This document shows, one piece after another, positions 21,070-31,033 of a stretch of DNA of 64,000 nucleotides. Source of the stretch: Euclidia mi (taxonomy: Eukaryota; Arthropoda; Insecta; Lepidoptera; Erebidae); assembly GCA_944739405.2 (NCBI GenBank), contig OX123188.2, positions 66,359,251 through 66,423,250 on the forward strand. Direction: 5' to 3'. Under the pieces are notes generated by a model. The model saw nothing but the letters and a program-made list of their open reading frames with translations, did not search any database and was not told where the DNA came from. Position 1 is the stretch's first letter. Every line of letters begins with the position of its first letter. The position numbers were made by a program, and so were the translations under genes.

Positions 21070-22401
21070 CTACTCGTTTCCCTGCTCTCGCTGCCTGGCA
21101 GGCACATCAGGCGACCCCTTTGGTGGAGACAGGGTGTCACCAGGCTGCCTACGCTTTGGGAAGCTTAAGCGGATATGGCCTCTTTCCCCGCAGTTGTAGC
21201 ACCGAGGTGACGACACAAATTCCTTGATGCGGTGACCTCGGTCGTCACGTCGCACTGCTTCCACCTCCAGAGCGTGGGCTGAGGCGTCCTTGAGGTCCTT
21301 GAAGTGCCCAAGCCTCACTGCTGCTCTTACCTCCAGGTCCCGGATTCCATCCGTAAACGCCTGTACGAGGTTCCCGTCAATAAGCGCAGGCGACGACTGG
21401 TAGGCCTTCCTGACCAGCTTTTCCACCTCCAGAGCCCACTGCTGCAGAGTTTCTCCGGTGCGCTGTGTTCTGTCCTTCAGCTGAGCACGATACACATGTT
21501 CAAGGTGCGCGTCACCGTATCTTGCCTCCAGCACCTCCAGGAGCTTTTCGTAGGTGACGTCTTGCCCGAGTGCCTCCAACACTGCCAAGGCCATATCACG
21601 AAGGCCCAAGGTTAGGGCGGTTAAGGCCTGTTCTTTGGTCCACCCTTGCGATCGCATCACAGCCTCAAACTGGATCTTGTATGCAGACCATGATGACGAG
21701 CCATCAAATGGTGTAACCTTAAACCCACGGGGCGAGGGCGCTACAGCCGCTGATGTCACTTCCAGCCCACGCAATTTCTTCTCCACTTCAGCAACACAGG
21801 TCTCGTGGTGGTCATGTACGCACTTCTCAAAGTCACTGATACGGACCTCGTGCTGCTGGAGTTCCTCCTTGACCGCCTTCAAGTCCTTCCCCACTGCGGC
21901 GCTGAGGTCCTTCATGAGCACCAGCTGTTCCTCCAGACGACGGGCGTGCTCTTCCTTGTCGCGCTGCAGCTGCTCCTCTAGGCGGCGCGCGTGCTCCTCT
22001 TGACGGCGAGCCTGCTCCTGTTGACGGTGGTCCTGCTCCTCCTTGTCGCGCTGTAGCTGTTCCTCCAGGCGGAGAGCCTGCTCCTCCTGACGGCGGGCCT
22101 GCTCCTCTTGACGACGAGCCTGCTCCTCCTGACGGCGAGTCTGCTCCTCCTTGTCGCGATGTAGCTGTTCCTCCATGCGGCGCCGTTGCTCCTCTTGACG
22201 GCGAGCCTGCTCCTCCTTGTCGCGCTGTAGCTGTTCCTCCATGTGGCGCGCGTGCTCCTCTTGACGGCGAGCCTGCTCCTGCAGGAACGCCATCAGAGCC
22301 GCGATGTCGGGACCGCCACGGAGTGTGCGCTTGCAGGCTCCACTGCAGCCGCGGAGTCGCCTGGTCCACCAGACGATGGAGAAGGAACGTCTCCGAAGCA
22401 T
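21070..22401 (-). CDS. Gypsy Gag with long Glu/Arg/Gln coiled coil and altered zinc knuckle
   Basis: The 443-residue frame holds, in order: a highly charged repeat region (about residues 40-160) built of RRQEEQ and QLQRDKEE units and predicted to be a coiled coil; a gag core (VTPFDGSSSWSAYKIQFEAV to KDASAHALEVEAVRRD, about residues 225-395); and a zinc knuckle CYNCGERGHIRLSFP. The last Cys of the CCHC knuckle reads Ser. An alternative upstream start at 22,481 (MPVMPKEETEG) lies 22 bp from the primer-binding site in another frame. It probably marks the true N-terminus, separated by a one-base frameshift near 22,310. Confidence 0.82.
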   Translation of the reverse strand: MLRRRSFSIVWWTRRLRGCSGACKRTLRGGPDIAALMAFLQEQARRQEEHARHMEEQLQRDKEEQARRQEEQRRRMEEQLHRDKEEQTRRQEEQARRQEEQARRQEEQALRLEEQLQRDKEEQDHRQQEQARRQEEHARRLEEQLQRDKEEHARRLEEQLVLMKDLSAAVGKDLKAVKEELQQHEVRISDFEKCVHDHHETCVAEVEKKLRGLEVTSAAVAPSPRGFKVTPFDGSSSWSAYKIQFEAVMRSQGWTKEQALTALTLGLRDMALAVLEALGQDVTYEKLLEVLEARYGDAHLEHVYRAQLKDRTQRTGETLQQWALEVEKLVRKAYQSSPALIDGNLVQAFTDGIRDLEVRAAVRLGHFKDLKDASAHALEVEAVRRDDRGHRIKEFVSSPRCYNCGERGHIRLSFPKRRQPGDTLSPPKGSPDVPARQREQGNE

Positions 22402-22494
22402 CTTTGGTCAAGGTCTTGCTGGCGCTGGGCCGTACTAGGAGTACGAACTCCTTCAGTTTCTTCCTTCGGCATAACCGGCATAATTTATCCCTTT

Positions 22495-22506
22495 CTTCTG
22501 ACACCA
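22495..22506 (-). other. Gypsy primer-binding site
   Basis: The minus strand reads TGGTGTCAGAAG three bases (AAT) after the 5' LTR ends in TAACA. The TGG start matches the CCA end of a tRNA primer; I cannot name the tRNA with confidence. Confidence 0.65.
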
Positions 22507-22509
22507 ATT

Positions 22510-22950
22510 TGTTACGAGCTGGGGTTCGACGATAAATTATAACTCACTATGCCACTTAAACTGAACTTTATTTATACACAAACACTATACACACTTATTT
22601 ACACAACTAGTAAAAACACACTTATTGCACACTTAATTCTCAACACTAATAAAAACACCACTAAACACTTCCGAATTACTTCCCTTCGCTTCTAGTTTAT
22701 CGCTTCGATATTCAATTGTTACTGTCCTGACTCGCGCGTCTGCCTGGTATTTATACCGGCCGGAACACATAACAAGACTTTTCGAGACGACTACGAAACG
22801 TGTAACGTGTTTCTAGATTTGCGTAATTGTTCTATTTACACCAACGCCATCTATTAGAGGATAGATGAAACAGCCTTAAACAACCGATACATCTAATCTC
22901 ATGTAGTTCTCCCATTCACTGATAGATGGCGTTATTTTCAATTCGTAACA
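22510..22950 (-). repeat. Gypsy element 5' LTR
   Basis: The 441-bp repeat matches 17,030-17,481 almost throughout. It starts TGTTACGAGCTGGGG and ends TTCGTAACA, followed by the TTAT duplication. On the minus strand a TATA-like GGTATAAATACCAGGC (near 22,743-22,758) is a plausible promoter. Confidence 0.9.
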
Positions 22951-23229
22951 TTATTATAAGTTTTAGTGTTAGAAGGTGTACGTGCGTTTTATTATCAATA
23001 GAATATTTTATATTTCTGTTGACTTATAAAAATTGAGGATCTGAAACATCTGATAAGGTAGAGCCTATCTACACTAGACTATATACTGACTTGTTGGCTT
23101 AGCAAAAGTTGTTCAGTCAAATGAGCATTTGCTGCAAACTTACAAAAATCGAAGATGTGGAACATCAGGTGTGGAACTGCAAGTGCCCATCTTAACTATA
23201 ACACACATCTATACACATAAATAAAATTG
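22951..23229. other. Unassigned DNA
   Basis: Flank of the gypsy element beginning with its TTAT duplication. No gene seen. Confidence 0.4.
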
Positions 23230-23487
23230 GAGTGTCTGTTTATAATATTAAAATAACCGCTTTTTACTAAATGCATATGGATGTATATACGGAACATATA
23301 CCTAAATTATTTCTTCCCATTTTTATCTGTCTGTTTGTTCTCGCTGATCTCTAGAACGGCTGCACTGATTTTGACGGAACGTTCACTCGCGGATAGCTGA
23401 TGTACCAAGGAGTAACTTAGGCTATAAATTAACCGGGTACGCTAAGTAGTACCCTCAGGACACGGGTGAAACCGCGGGAAACAGCTA
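23230..23487 (+). repeat. Helitron-like non-autonomous repeat (degraded)
   Basis: GGAGTGTCTGTTTATAATAT, CTCTAGAACGGCTGCACTGA and GGTGAAACCGCGGGAAACAG follow the body order of common lepidopteran TC...CTAG repeats. The 3' end reads CTAT instead of CTAG and the 5' terminus is uncertain. Confidence 0.45.
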
Positions 23488-23559
23488 TAAATAATAAAAT
23501 GGTTTAATAGAATTTACCACATTTAAAATACAACATTTCTTCAACATTTACATGTTTAT

Positions 23560-23653
23560 TTACTATGAAGTTAATAGGTACTAATGTATATTTATAAGTG
23601 TTTCTTAAGTTTGTGTGGAGGTGCAAATAAAACATTTTCATTTCATTTCATTT
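23560..23653 (+). mobile_element. LINE 3' UTR fragment with ATTTC tail
   Basis: AAGTTTGTGTGGAGGTGCAA precedes AATAAAACATTTTCATTTCATTTC. The ATTTC-repeat tail matches the tail of the complete CR1-like LINE at 35,678-35,698, so this is likely a very short 5'-truncated copy of a related LINE. Confidence 0.45.
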
Positions 23654-23808
23654 TATATTATGAATGCTATCCCCAGCCAGCACTCTAGCACTATCTTAAA
23701 GACTTCTGCAAACAAATTAGTTTAGATTGCAATCTATCGCACGAGGGTGTCGATGAAACGTTATTTTCTTAACTGTTAATAGTCTATCTTTATGCTATCT
23801 ATAGTCAT

Positions 23809-24420
23809 AGGCGTTGGTCTGTAACAGACGCCGTAGGTCGCGTCCGACGTGACGCTGTACGCTGCCTACGAATGCTTACTATGAAAATGCACTATAGTGG
23901 TCTCTCTCACACGCCCGACGCGGCGCACGAACGCCGTGCGCCGCATCCATAGGTCGTACGCCGCCTACGCCGTCATTTCGGGGCATTCTGGCGTTACGGA
24001 CGCCGCGTCTATGACATAAAAATTGTTAAATTTACAAAGGAGCAAGATGAACTACTGATAGAAGCAGTTAAATTAATACAGAATTTTATTTGATGCCAGC
24101 AATAAAGACCATAATATTATATTAATGTTTTTTTATCAACGTATTAAAACAACCCTCGACCCCTCTCTTCACGAAAAGGTCGTGACGCCTTTTTATTATC
24201 TCATGTTTTAATAATCATTGTAAAATAAGATCATTATCCTCCTCCTATTCGAGAAGAACTCTTACAATGGTCTGTTCATCCCGTCTATTCACATTGAGCG
24301 CATGCGAGAAACTAAAATCCTGAGTGACCATCGCAAACAACGCTGGACGCCGCGTCCAGAGTCAACAGACGCCGGACGCCATCGGACGCGACCTACGGCG
24401 TCTGTTACAGACCACCGCCT
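23809..24420. mobile_element. MITE with 39-bp terminal inverted repeats
   Basis: The left end (23,809-23,847) starts AGGCGTTGGTCTGTAACAG. The right end (24,382-24,420) is its reverse complement with one mismatch. The subterminal DNA is rich in GACGCCG-type words on both sides. Between 24,030 and 24,085 the plus strand could encode KFTKEQDELLIEAVKLIQ, which resembles the start of a MADF/Myb-like DNA-binding domain, possibly a relic of the parent element. No convincing target-site duplication, so the superfamily is undetermined. Confidence 0.65.
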
Positions 24421-25277
24421 TAGTGGCAATGAAGTCCTGTGTCAAAGGAATTGACTGTTAATGACTTCTATCATATTGTTGCTGTGAGATACTTGTAGTA
24501 TTGCCAATTTAGCGACTTACGTGGCGACTTTCATTAAATAAAAACAATTTTAGGCCAGTGACAGATCAGTTAATTTTGTTTTATGACACAATAGGTGCAT
24601 AAAACTGCGAAGTGGTAGCGCACGAAGAATGCCCGCCTAGCGCACGCCGAGCGGCCGCTCAAGGAATACGCATACCCAAAGTGCGGGCGGCCTAAAAGCT
24701 CTGCTAAGTGACAATCCTATGTTATACTTAGGACATAATGGCTTTACTTATATTTAAACAAAATTGCATAACACCTTATTGGGCTTTATAAATAACAGAT
24801 TATATGGTTATTATAAAATAGTATGTTACTTATCAAGTTATCTATGATAAAGCGAACATCTCTAGTGGTAAGCAGCTGGTCGCTCAAAGAACGCTCGGCT
24901 GGGTGCCGCTGCGTAGACGCTGACGCCCAATGTGAAGGGGGCCTAAAAGAAAAGTGTTACGCAACTTATACATATGAAATTCAGAGATTGACTTCCTTTA
25001 AAACAAGGAATAATAAAGTTGAGCTCGTGAAGTGTGGTGCAGGGAAACGCAAGACAATACGGGTAATTTCAACATAATTAAGGGTATATAATAGGAGGAT
25101 AAATATTATGAAACAAAACCAAGTGATCTACTGCTGTACATAGGTGTTATACAGATATATGTTGGTAAATAGAGTATATACCTGGACATCCACGTCTCGT
25201 CGTGTACGCGTGTATTTCATGTCATAAGTTTTGTTTTATAAGCGACACTCTGGGTGGCTAACTCACAATACGACCCA
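24421..25277. other. Unassigned DNA with two related GC-rich segments
   Basis: Segments near 24,640-24,697 and 24,878-24,945 share CGCTCAA, GCGCC-type words and end in GGCCTAAAAG, suggesting two relics of a GC-rich repeat. An 84-codon frame over the second (24,823-25,077) lacks recognisable motifs. Confidence 0.35.
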
Positions 25278-25825
25278 TATACAGGGTGATTTGTAATTGC
25301 TCGTATTCCCTTCGGGAGATGATTCTAGGGCCATAGTGGAGTATTTTTACCTCATACATATGGGGGTCCAAAATGCACCATTTTGGAATAAAACGGGTTT
25401 TAAGATTTTTTGAGAAAGTTCCAAATTTTTGTTATAAACATCTTCTAAAAAAATATTTTGACCATAACTAGTAGAAAATTGGGCCTTATTTAATGGAAAA
25501 TCAAATGAGCCGTCTTTTAAAATAAAATAAAGATATTAACTCAACGTGGAATTTGAAAATAGTGCCAAAAAACACACAAAAAGATTTCGAATAAAATAAA
25601 ATGACGCCCCAAAAAAGCAATTATTCGAAAAAAATAATATGTGGCATGTTATGTAAAGTATTGCAATAACTTTCTGGTATTACCTGCTATCCAAAAAGGT
25701 ATAATAGTCTTAGCCAATTGGTGTGAATTTGGAGTAGTAGCCGCTTTTGTTAAAAAAAGTGCTTCTGGATGACTCACTCGGCAGAATATTTTTTCCTGTA
25801 TTTGATCTTAAGCTCTGCAATCAGC

Positions 25826-25900
25826 AGTGATTTACTAGTAAGGAGACCAACCTAGCAAAATGCATACGGTCTTGGGTTCGAATCCTTAGCGTAAATCACT
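25826..25900 (+). other. tRNA-like segment in the left arm of the fold-back element
   Basis: AGTGATTTA (25,826-25,834) and TAAATCACT (25,892-25,900) form a 9-bp perfect stem around an A-box-like TAGTAAGGAG and a B-box GGTTCGAATCC. The mirror copy lies at 27,036-27,110 on the minus strand with B-box GGTTCAAATCC. The stem exceeds the normal 7 bp and no anticodon arm is clear, so this is tRNA-like rather than a tRNA gene. Confidence 0.4.
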
Positions 25901-26625
25901 GTCTTTTTTAAATGCATATTAACGTTTAATTCTCACTAGTCCCGTGACTCGAATAGCATTTTCAGCCAGTTGGTACCGGACGCCATGTTTATTTTGGAAA
26001 CTTCTTTTTAGAGGAGTCAAAACCCTAAAATAAATAAATAATTGAAAGAAAAAGTCACAGCATTTTCTTTCAATGATTTATTTATTTGAGGGTTTGGAAA
26101 AAGCCACAGTTTTTTCTTTCAACTATTTATTTATATAAGTGTCACAACACTTAATTAAACCATAATATAACCGGATTTCAGATGGGATCTCACTGTGAAA
26201 AAAAAAACAATTTCATGAAATCTTGTCGCAGCGTTGATACTCTAAAATTAGCTATTTTTTGTGAAAAAGAGACTACTACGAAGACTTATTCATAATATGA
26301 GGTTTCGGCTCTGTTAGAAGAAGTTCCGCTGGATGTGTGATAATGTATGATCTTTTGCCCAGCACAAAAACCGCCCGTGCCGGGCAAAAACCAAATCGCC
26401 AACGTGTGGCAAAAAACAGAGCAAAAAACCTAATCGCCAGGCGGTGGGTAGACCAACAATATTCACAATACTAGTTCGGTAGGAGTTAAGTTCCTCGGCC
26501 TGCATCATACGCCTTATCAAGAATTTTTGCGACAGATTACCTCATCTGACATCCGTTATACGAATGCAGTGGGATATTTTATGGTTTAATTAAGTCTCAC
26601 AGCTTTTTCTTTCACTTATTTATTT

Positions 26626-26890
26626 ATGCCTCCGTGATCCAGTGGATAGCCAATGCGCTCTGCTGATCGGGAATTGAACCCAGGACCTCCGGGTTCAATT
26701 CCTGGGTCGGCAAAAGTGTTACTGGGTTTTTCCGAATTCTCAGTAGCAGCACGGAGTCTGTCGATGTGCCCGGTAACGGCAATAGGCTCGCCCCCTACTA
26801 CGTGGGACCAACAAAAGAAATAATGGCGAAATGTGGGTGTAATATGACATCCCTACCTACCCCTTTGGGGATACAGGCGTGACACTATAA
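26626..26890 (+). mobile_element. SINE family A copy with duplicated inverted T-arm
   Basis: The head GCCTCCGTGATCCAGTGGAT and body with CAGCACGGAGTCTG, GTGCCCGGTAACGGCAATAG and ACCCCTTTGGGGATACAGG match family A. The B-box GGGTTCAATTCC (26,691-26,702) is preceded by its own perfect inverse GGAATTGAACCC (26,670-26,681), which the other family A copies lack. It sits in the loop side of the fold-back element's right arm. Confidence 0.75.
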
Positions 26891-27035
26891 AAAAAATATT
26901 TATTTGAGGGTTTTGAATCCCCCAAAGAGTTCCCAAGATAAACATGACGTCCAGTAGCAACTGGCTGAACATGCTCTTCGAGTCACGGGACAAATGAGAA
27001 TTAAAATCTTAATATGCATTTAACTAACAAAAGAC

Positions 27036-27110
27036 AGTGATTTACGCTAAGGATTTGAACCCAAGGCCCTATGCATTTTGCTAGGTTGGTCTCTTTACTA
27101 GTAAATCTGC
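27036..27110 (-). other. tRNA-like segment in the right arm of the fold-back element
   Basis: Inverted counterpart of 25,826-25,900, with B-box GGTTCAAATCC retained. The stem is less perfect (GCAGATTTA against TAAATCACT). Confidence 0.4.
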
Positions 27111-28965
27111 TGATTGCAGAGCTTAAGAAGAAATATAGTAAAAAATTTTCTGCCGAGTTAGTCATCCAGAAGCACTTTTTTGAACAAAAGCGACTACTAC
27201 TCCAAATTCACACGAATTGGCTAAGATTATTATACCTTTTTGGATAGCAGGTAAAATCAGGAAGTTATTTCAACACTTTACATAACATGCCAGATATAAT
27301 TTTTTTCGAATAATTGCATTTTAGGCGTCATTTTATTTTATTCGAATGTTTTTTGCGTTTTTTCGTTCCATTTTCAAATTTCACGTTGAGTTAGTATCTT
27401 TATTTTATTTTAAAAGACGGGCTATTTAATTTTCATAAATAACACCCAAATTGCTACCAGTTATGGTCAAAATATTTTTTTAGAAGATGTTTATAACAAA
27501 AGTTTGGAATTTGCTCAAAAAATCTTAAAACTCGTTTTATTCCAAAATAGTGCATTTTGGACCCCCATATGTAGGGGGTAAAAATACTCCACTATGGCCC
27601 TAGAAGCACCGAAGGGAATACGAGCAATTACAAATCACCCTGTATATAAAACCAATCTTTCTTATAGTAAACACGGTGTATATTATATAAATACACATAT
27701 AGTAGTCAGCGAGTTCATTTAATTCTTTTTTACGAGTTTCAGTATTATAACCAAATTACACAGTTTTCCTACGCAACATCTTTTTTAGTTTATCATGAAA
27801 AATTCAAAAGAATCGTTGACTCACAATTTGTACTACTACTAAGATTTTGAAAAGAAATTCAGTCAGGCCTAAATATTTTTGCACAAGTTGATATCCTAAC
27901 CTCCCATTCGGCCTCAACAACGAAAAGTAGTAGACGAAATAATAATATGAACTTACTATAGTATATACCATTTACCCTTCATCTAACAAATTTGTCTTGA
28001 GTCATATTTTTTTTTATACTATATTCTGTAAGTACCCGGGGCATTGCTTTAAGTTATACAGGTGATTATTATAATTATGTTTTGGAGAGAAACCCTGTGC
28101 TGATGAGGACATACTGCGATGATCCACACGCCTGCCAAGCTGTATTATTAACATCACGTCGATGCGATAACTCACTGAGCACGCTGGGTCTGCTGTTATT
28201 CATGTTCAATATATGTTTTATTAATTATTGCATTTGTAAGTCTACATATTGCAGGTAAAACTACTATCTATCTACGGTGAACAAAAAATATAATATTCGG
28301 TACAGGCAATGTGTTATTCAAATTTTAATTTTCTTTTTTGACCAATTATTGAATGCCTGAAGTAAGTATGTCATGACTATGAAGTTCAACGAACCCACAC
28401 ATTGTGATTTTACTATTCGCGCGAATTCAAATCTATTGAACTCAACATATATTATATGAGGTATTGAAATATGCAGAAAACCTGGTTGGTATTTGCTTTT
28501 TAAACAATCCTGCTATTTTGTAACGGGTCCTAGAATTAAAACGTAGAAGAGTTTCTATGCGTTTATTGCCGAGTATTGTCTCACTTCCTATGCACGAGTA
28601 TGACCGACCAACAACACGACACTGGCCTGAACACTAAGGGTCTCCCACGCTGTTCCCTCCGGTAGTGTGCAGGGCAGGCTCTTCGACTTTCACTGTGTGA
28701 AAGTAAGACTTCTCATTTCTCGTTGCTTTCTTTTTGTGGGGGCATAGCTTTATGGATTAGGCAATGTTATTTGGATTATTTATACACTTAATAGCGCCAA
28801 AAGATCTGAAAAGGAAACAAAAATACTATTAAGCAAAAAAGTATATTTGCAAGCTTCGTCAAATTGATAGCGAAATATTTTAATTTAGTATTAATGCTTC
28901 AGTAGGTATGGATATAGCTCAAGTTAAAGTTCTTGGTCAGGTAAAGTTCTGGTCTACATACATAG

Positions 28966-29020
28966 ACTCACGCCTGTTTCCCCGAAGGGATAGGTAGAGG
29001 CATATTAAACGCCCACAGTT
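28966..29020 (-). repeat. SINE family A 3'-end fragment
   Basis: ACTCACGCCTGTTTCCCCGA, AGGGATAGGTAGAGGC and AACGCCCA match the tail region of the SINE-A copy at 12,070-12,130 in the same orientation. Confidence 0.5.
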
Positions 29021-29714
29021 CTGGTCTAATCAGAGAAAAGTTGGCAAAAACATAGCAAGATAACACAGCAATTCTGGTCACACCCTAATGATGATCTTAT
29101 TTATTTTTCTTTTACGCTACGCATTATTATGTTTGTACCGAACACATGTAAAAAGTGCGACTACTTCCGAAAGGTAAAAGGGAGACGTCGTAAGGAAACC
29201 CTCACGTTGACGATAAAATTTAACGACTGCAATGTTGTACAAGCCGACAGATATAATCACACATAAATTTACACCGCCGGGCCGCAGGCTCGTGAACACA
29301 TTGTATTATGCATTGACTTGCCCTTTGATCTGGTTACTCACCCCGGCTACTAAACCGGAGATAGTGAGTTCAATTACCGCCAAAGAAAAATATTTGTGTA
29401 GTAAGTGTAATTTTTGTACGACGCCTATGTTTATTTTATTATTTACTTGCATAGATAAAATTATAGTGTTACTGACTGACTAACAGAAAACGCACAGCCA
29501 AAGCACAACTATCGAATAGCTGAAAAGCATTAGGAAACGGATTTAGTAAATGAAACGTTTATCCCAGTCCATATAAAAATAATATTGGATTAGTATTTGA
29601 AAACAAAGATACCCTTGTAATAAAAGTAGATTTATAAAATAGGTATAGCTATAGGTATACAAACTACATTCAGATTATTACAAAACGACGCTCTAAAACA
29701 CGTCTTAAACCAGG

Positions 29715-29746
29715 ACTAGGTCTGGTGCCATAGCACCAGACCTAGT
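29715..29746. repeat. Perfect 14-bp stem with CATA tetraloop
   Basis: ACTAGGTCTGGTGC (29,715-29,728) and GCACCAGACCTAGT (29,733-29,746) are exact reverse complements separated by four bases. No U-run follows and there is no other copy in the window. Confidence 0.8.
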
Positions 29747-29939
29747 ATTTTACCATATTTCGTTATTGATTTAGCTATCCTGTTAATTTTATATTCGCCA
29801 AATCTTATTCGGTCCACAAATACTCGTGACGTAAGACAAATTTTCCTAAATAATACTCAATCGTTATATATGTTGCATATTATGCCAAGAACAGCACTGC
29901 AAGAGAAGCAAAACTTGATACAAACCCTATACCAACCCG

Positions 29940-30030
29940 TTTGGCCAGCGCAGCGTGGTATAGTAGGCCAATTCCTCCTTTCAAAGGAGAGGCCTAGTCC
30001 AGCAGTGAACTGTTAAAGGCTGATGATGAT
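29940..30030 (+). mobile_element. LINE 3'-end fragment (GATGATGAT tail)
   Basis: GGCCAGCGCAGCGTGGTATA, GGAGAGGCCTAGTCCAGCAG and GGCTGATGATGATAA form a typical lepidopteran LINE 3' terminus, about 90 bp long. Confidence 0.55.
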
Positions 30031-31033
30031 AATATTTGTAGCCATGTTTTTATTTCTACATGGTGGAAACCTAAATTACGGCCCGAGGAGTACGAAGCAC
30101 GCAGAACGTTTGAGGGTCACTACAAAACAAATAAATCCGATCGCAGTTAGCATACTTTGAGGCTGTTGTTTTCCATGTTTGAAAATTACTTATTCAACTA
30201 TCACACATTAGCTAAGTATTAAGAAAAAAAAATTTTTTTCTATCTAGTTTTATAGTTTAATTTTAATAGTTTAATTTTATATTGAAATTACGGCAGCCTT
30301 GTACCAAATATTTAAATTCCAACTAATAATTAAACTCATTAAATAACTATCTTGAGAGACTATTTTCTCAGCGATGGTATAATGAAATTTCTTTGGTTAC
30401 ATGCAAAGTTTGTTGAACTATTTTCAATTATTAAGCTAGCCAGCTCACTAATATTAGACTAGCCTAATTAATGTTTCATGTACCATTGTTCCTACTAGGA
30501 TGATATCATACAAAAGCTTTATTAAACAAAAGCCTTGAATATCGTTACTATATATACTTTTTGGTCTCTGGCAACACTGGTAGTAAGACGTAAAACTGTG
30601 CTTCTCCCAATATTTATTTAATTTTATTTGATTTAATTAACTTTATTAGGTATTATTTGTGTTTTAAGCTCTTATTAGTGTGTGAAATTAATAATTCACT
30701 ATATAATTTCATAATTAGAAGTGAATGTTGGTGAATAACATAATTATAGTAAAAGTTTTGCAAAGTCATCTGTCAAACAAACGAACTATTTAATTTAAAA
30801 TACTTTGCATTACTTTTCTAATATTCGAGCAGTTGAGGTAAGTTCACGTAATATCGAACATTTAAACTATTTACATAAGTAGTAAACACCTAGTGAACAT
30901 ATCTCGATTAGCCGGCTCATCTTGGTTGGTGCCTTACACAAACCTAAGTGTCATACTTACAATTGTAACAAGTAATTATTATTTCTGTCTTTTGTTAATA
31001 AGTTTCTTGCGATCTTTTTAATCTATTAACAAG

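Larger units (their letters stand above)
17030..22950 (-). mobile_element. Ty3/gypsy LTR retrotransposon, complete structure, damaged genes
   Basis: Two LTRs (17,030-17,481 and 22,510-22,950) bound gag, protease, RT, RNase H and integrase in gypsy order on the minus strand. TTAT flanks both sides (17,026-17,029 and 22,951-22,954), the 4-bp duplication common in this superfamily. A TGG-initiated primer-binding site lies 3 nt inside the 5' LTR and a purine-rich tract precedes the 3' LTR. No envelope frame exists; the integrase ORF runs to the LTR. LTRs differ by about nine substitutions and one 11-bp indel, so the insertion is fairly recent, yet gag-pol carries several frameshifts. Confidence 0.9.
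25282..27642. mobile_element. Fold-back element, 2.36 kb, arms of about 750 bp
   Basis: The element starts CAGGGTGATTTGTAATTGCT and ends with the exact reverse complement. Both sides carry TATA (25,278-25,281 and 27,643-27,646). Left arm 25,282-26,040 pairs with right arm about 26,897-27,642 at high identity, and weaker pairing continues inward (to about 26,180 and from about 26,560). The right inner arm is split by a SINE (26,626-26,890). No transposase frame is present. A TA-targeting superfamily such as Tc1/mariner is the simplest guess from the TA-based flanks. Confidence 0.85.
27647..31033. other. Unassigned AT-rich DNA with scattered repeat pieces
   Basis: No coding frame longer than about 83 codons. 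Contains a SINE-A 3' fragment (28,966-29,020), a strong hairpin (29,715-29,746), a degraded Helitron-like stretch near 29,455-29,545 (TTACTGACTGACTAACAGA) and a LINE tail (29,940-30,030). The last few hundred bases are probably the 5' UTR of the LINE that follows. Confidence 0.4.

Noticed and set aside
21304..22542. Several plus-strand and alternative-frame open frames across the gypsy gag
   Set aside because: They are shadows of the GC-rich gag repeat on the minus strand and carry no domain motifs.
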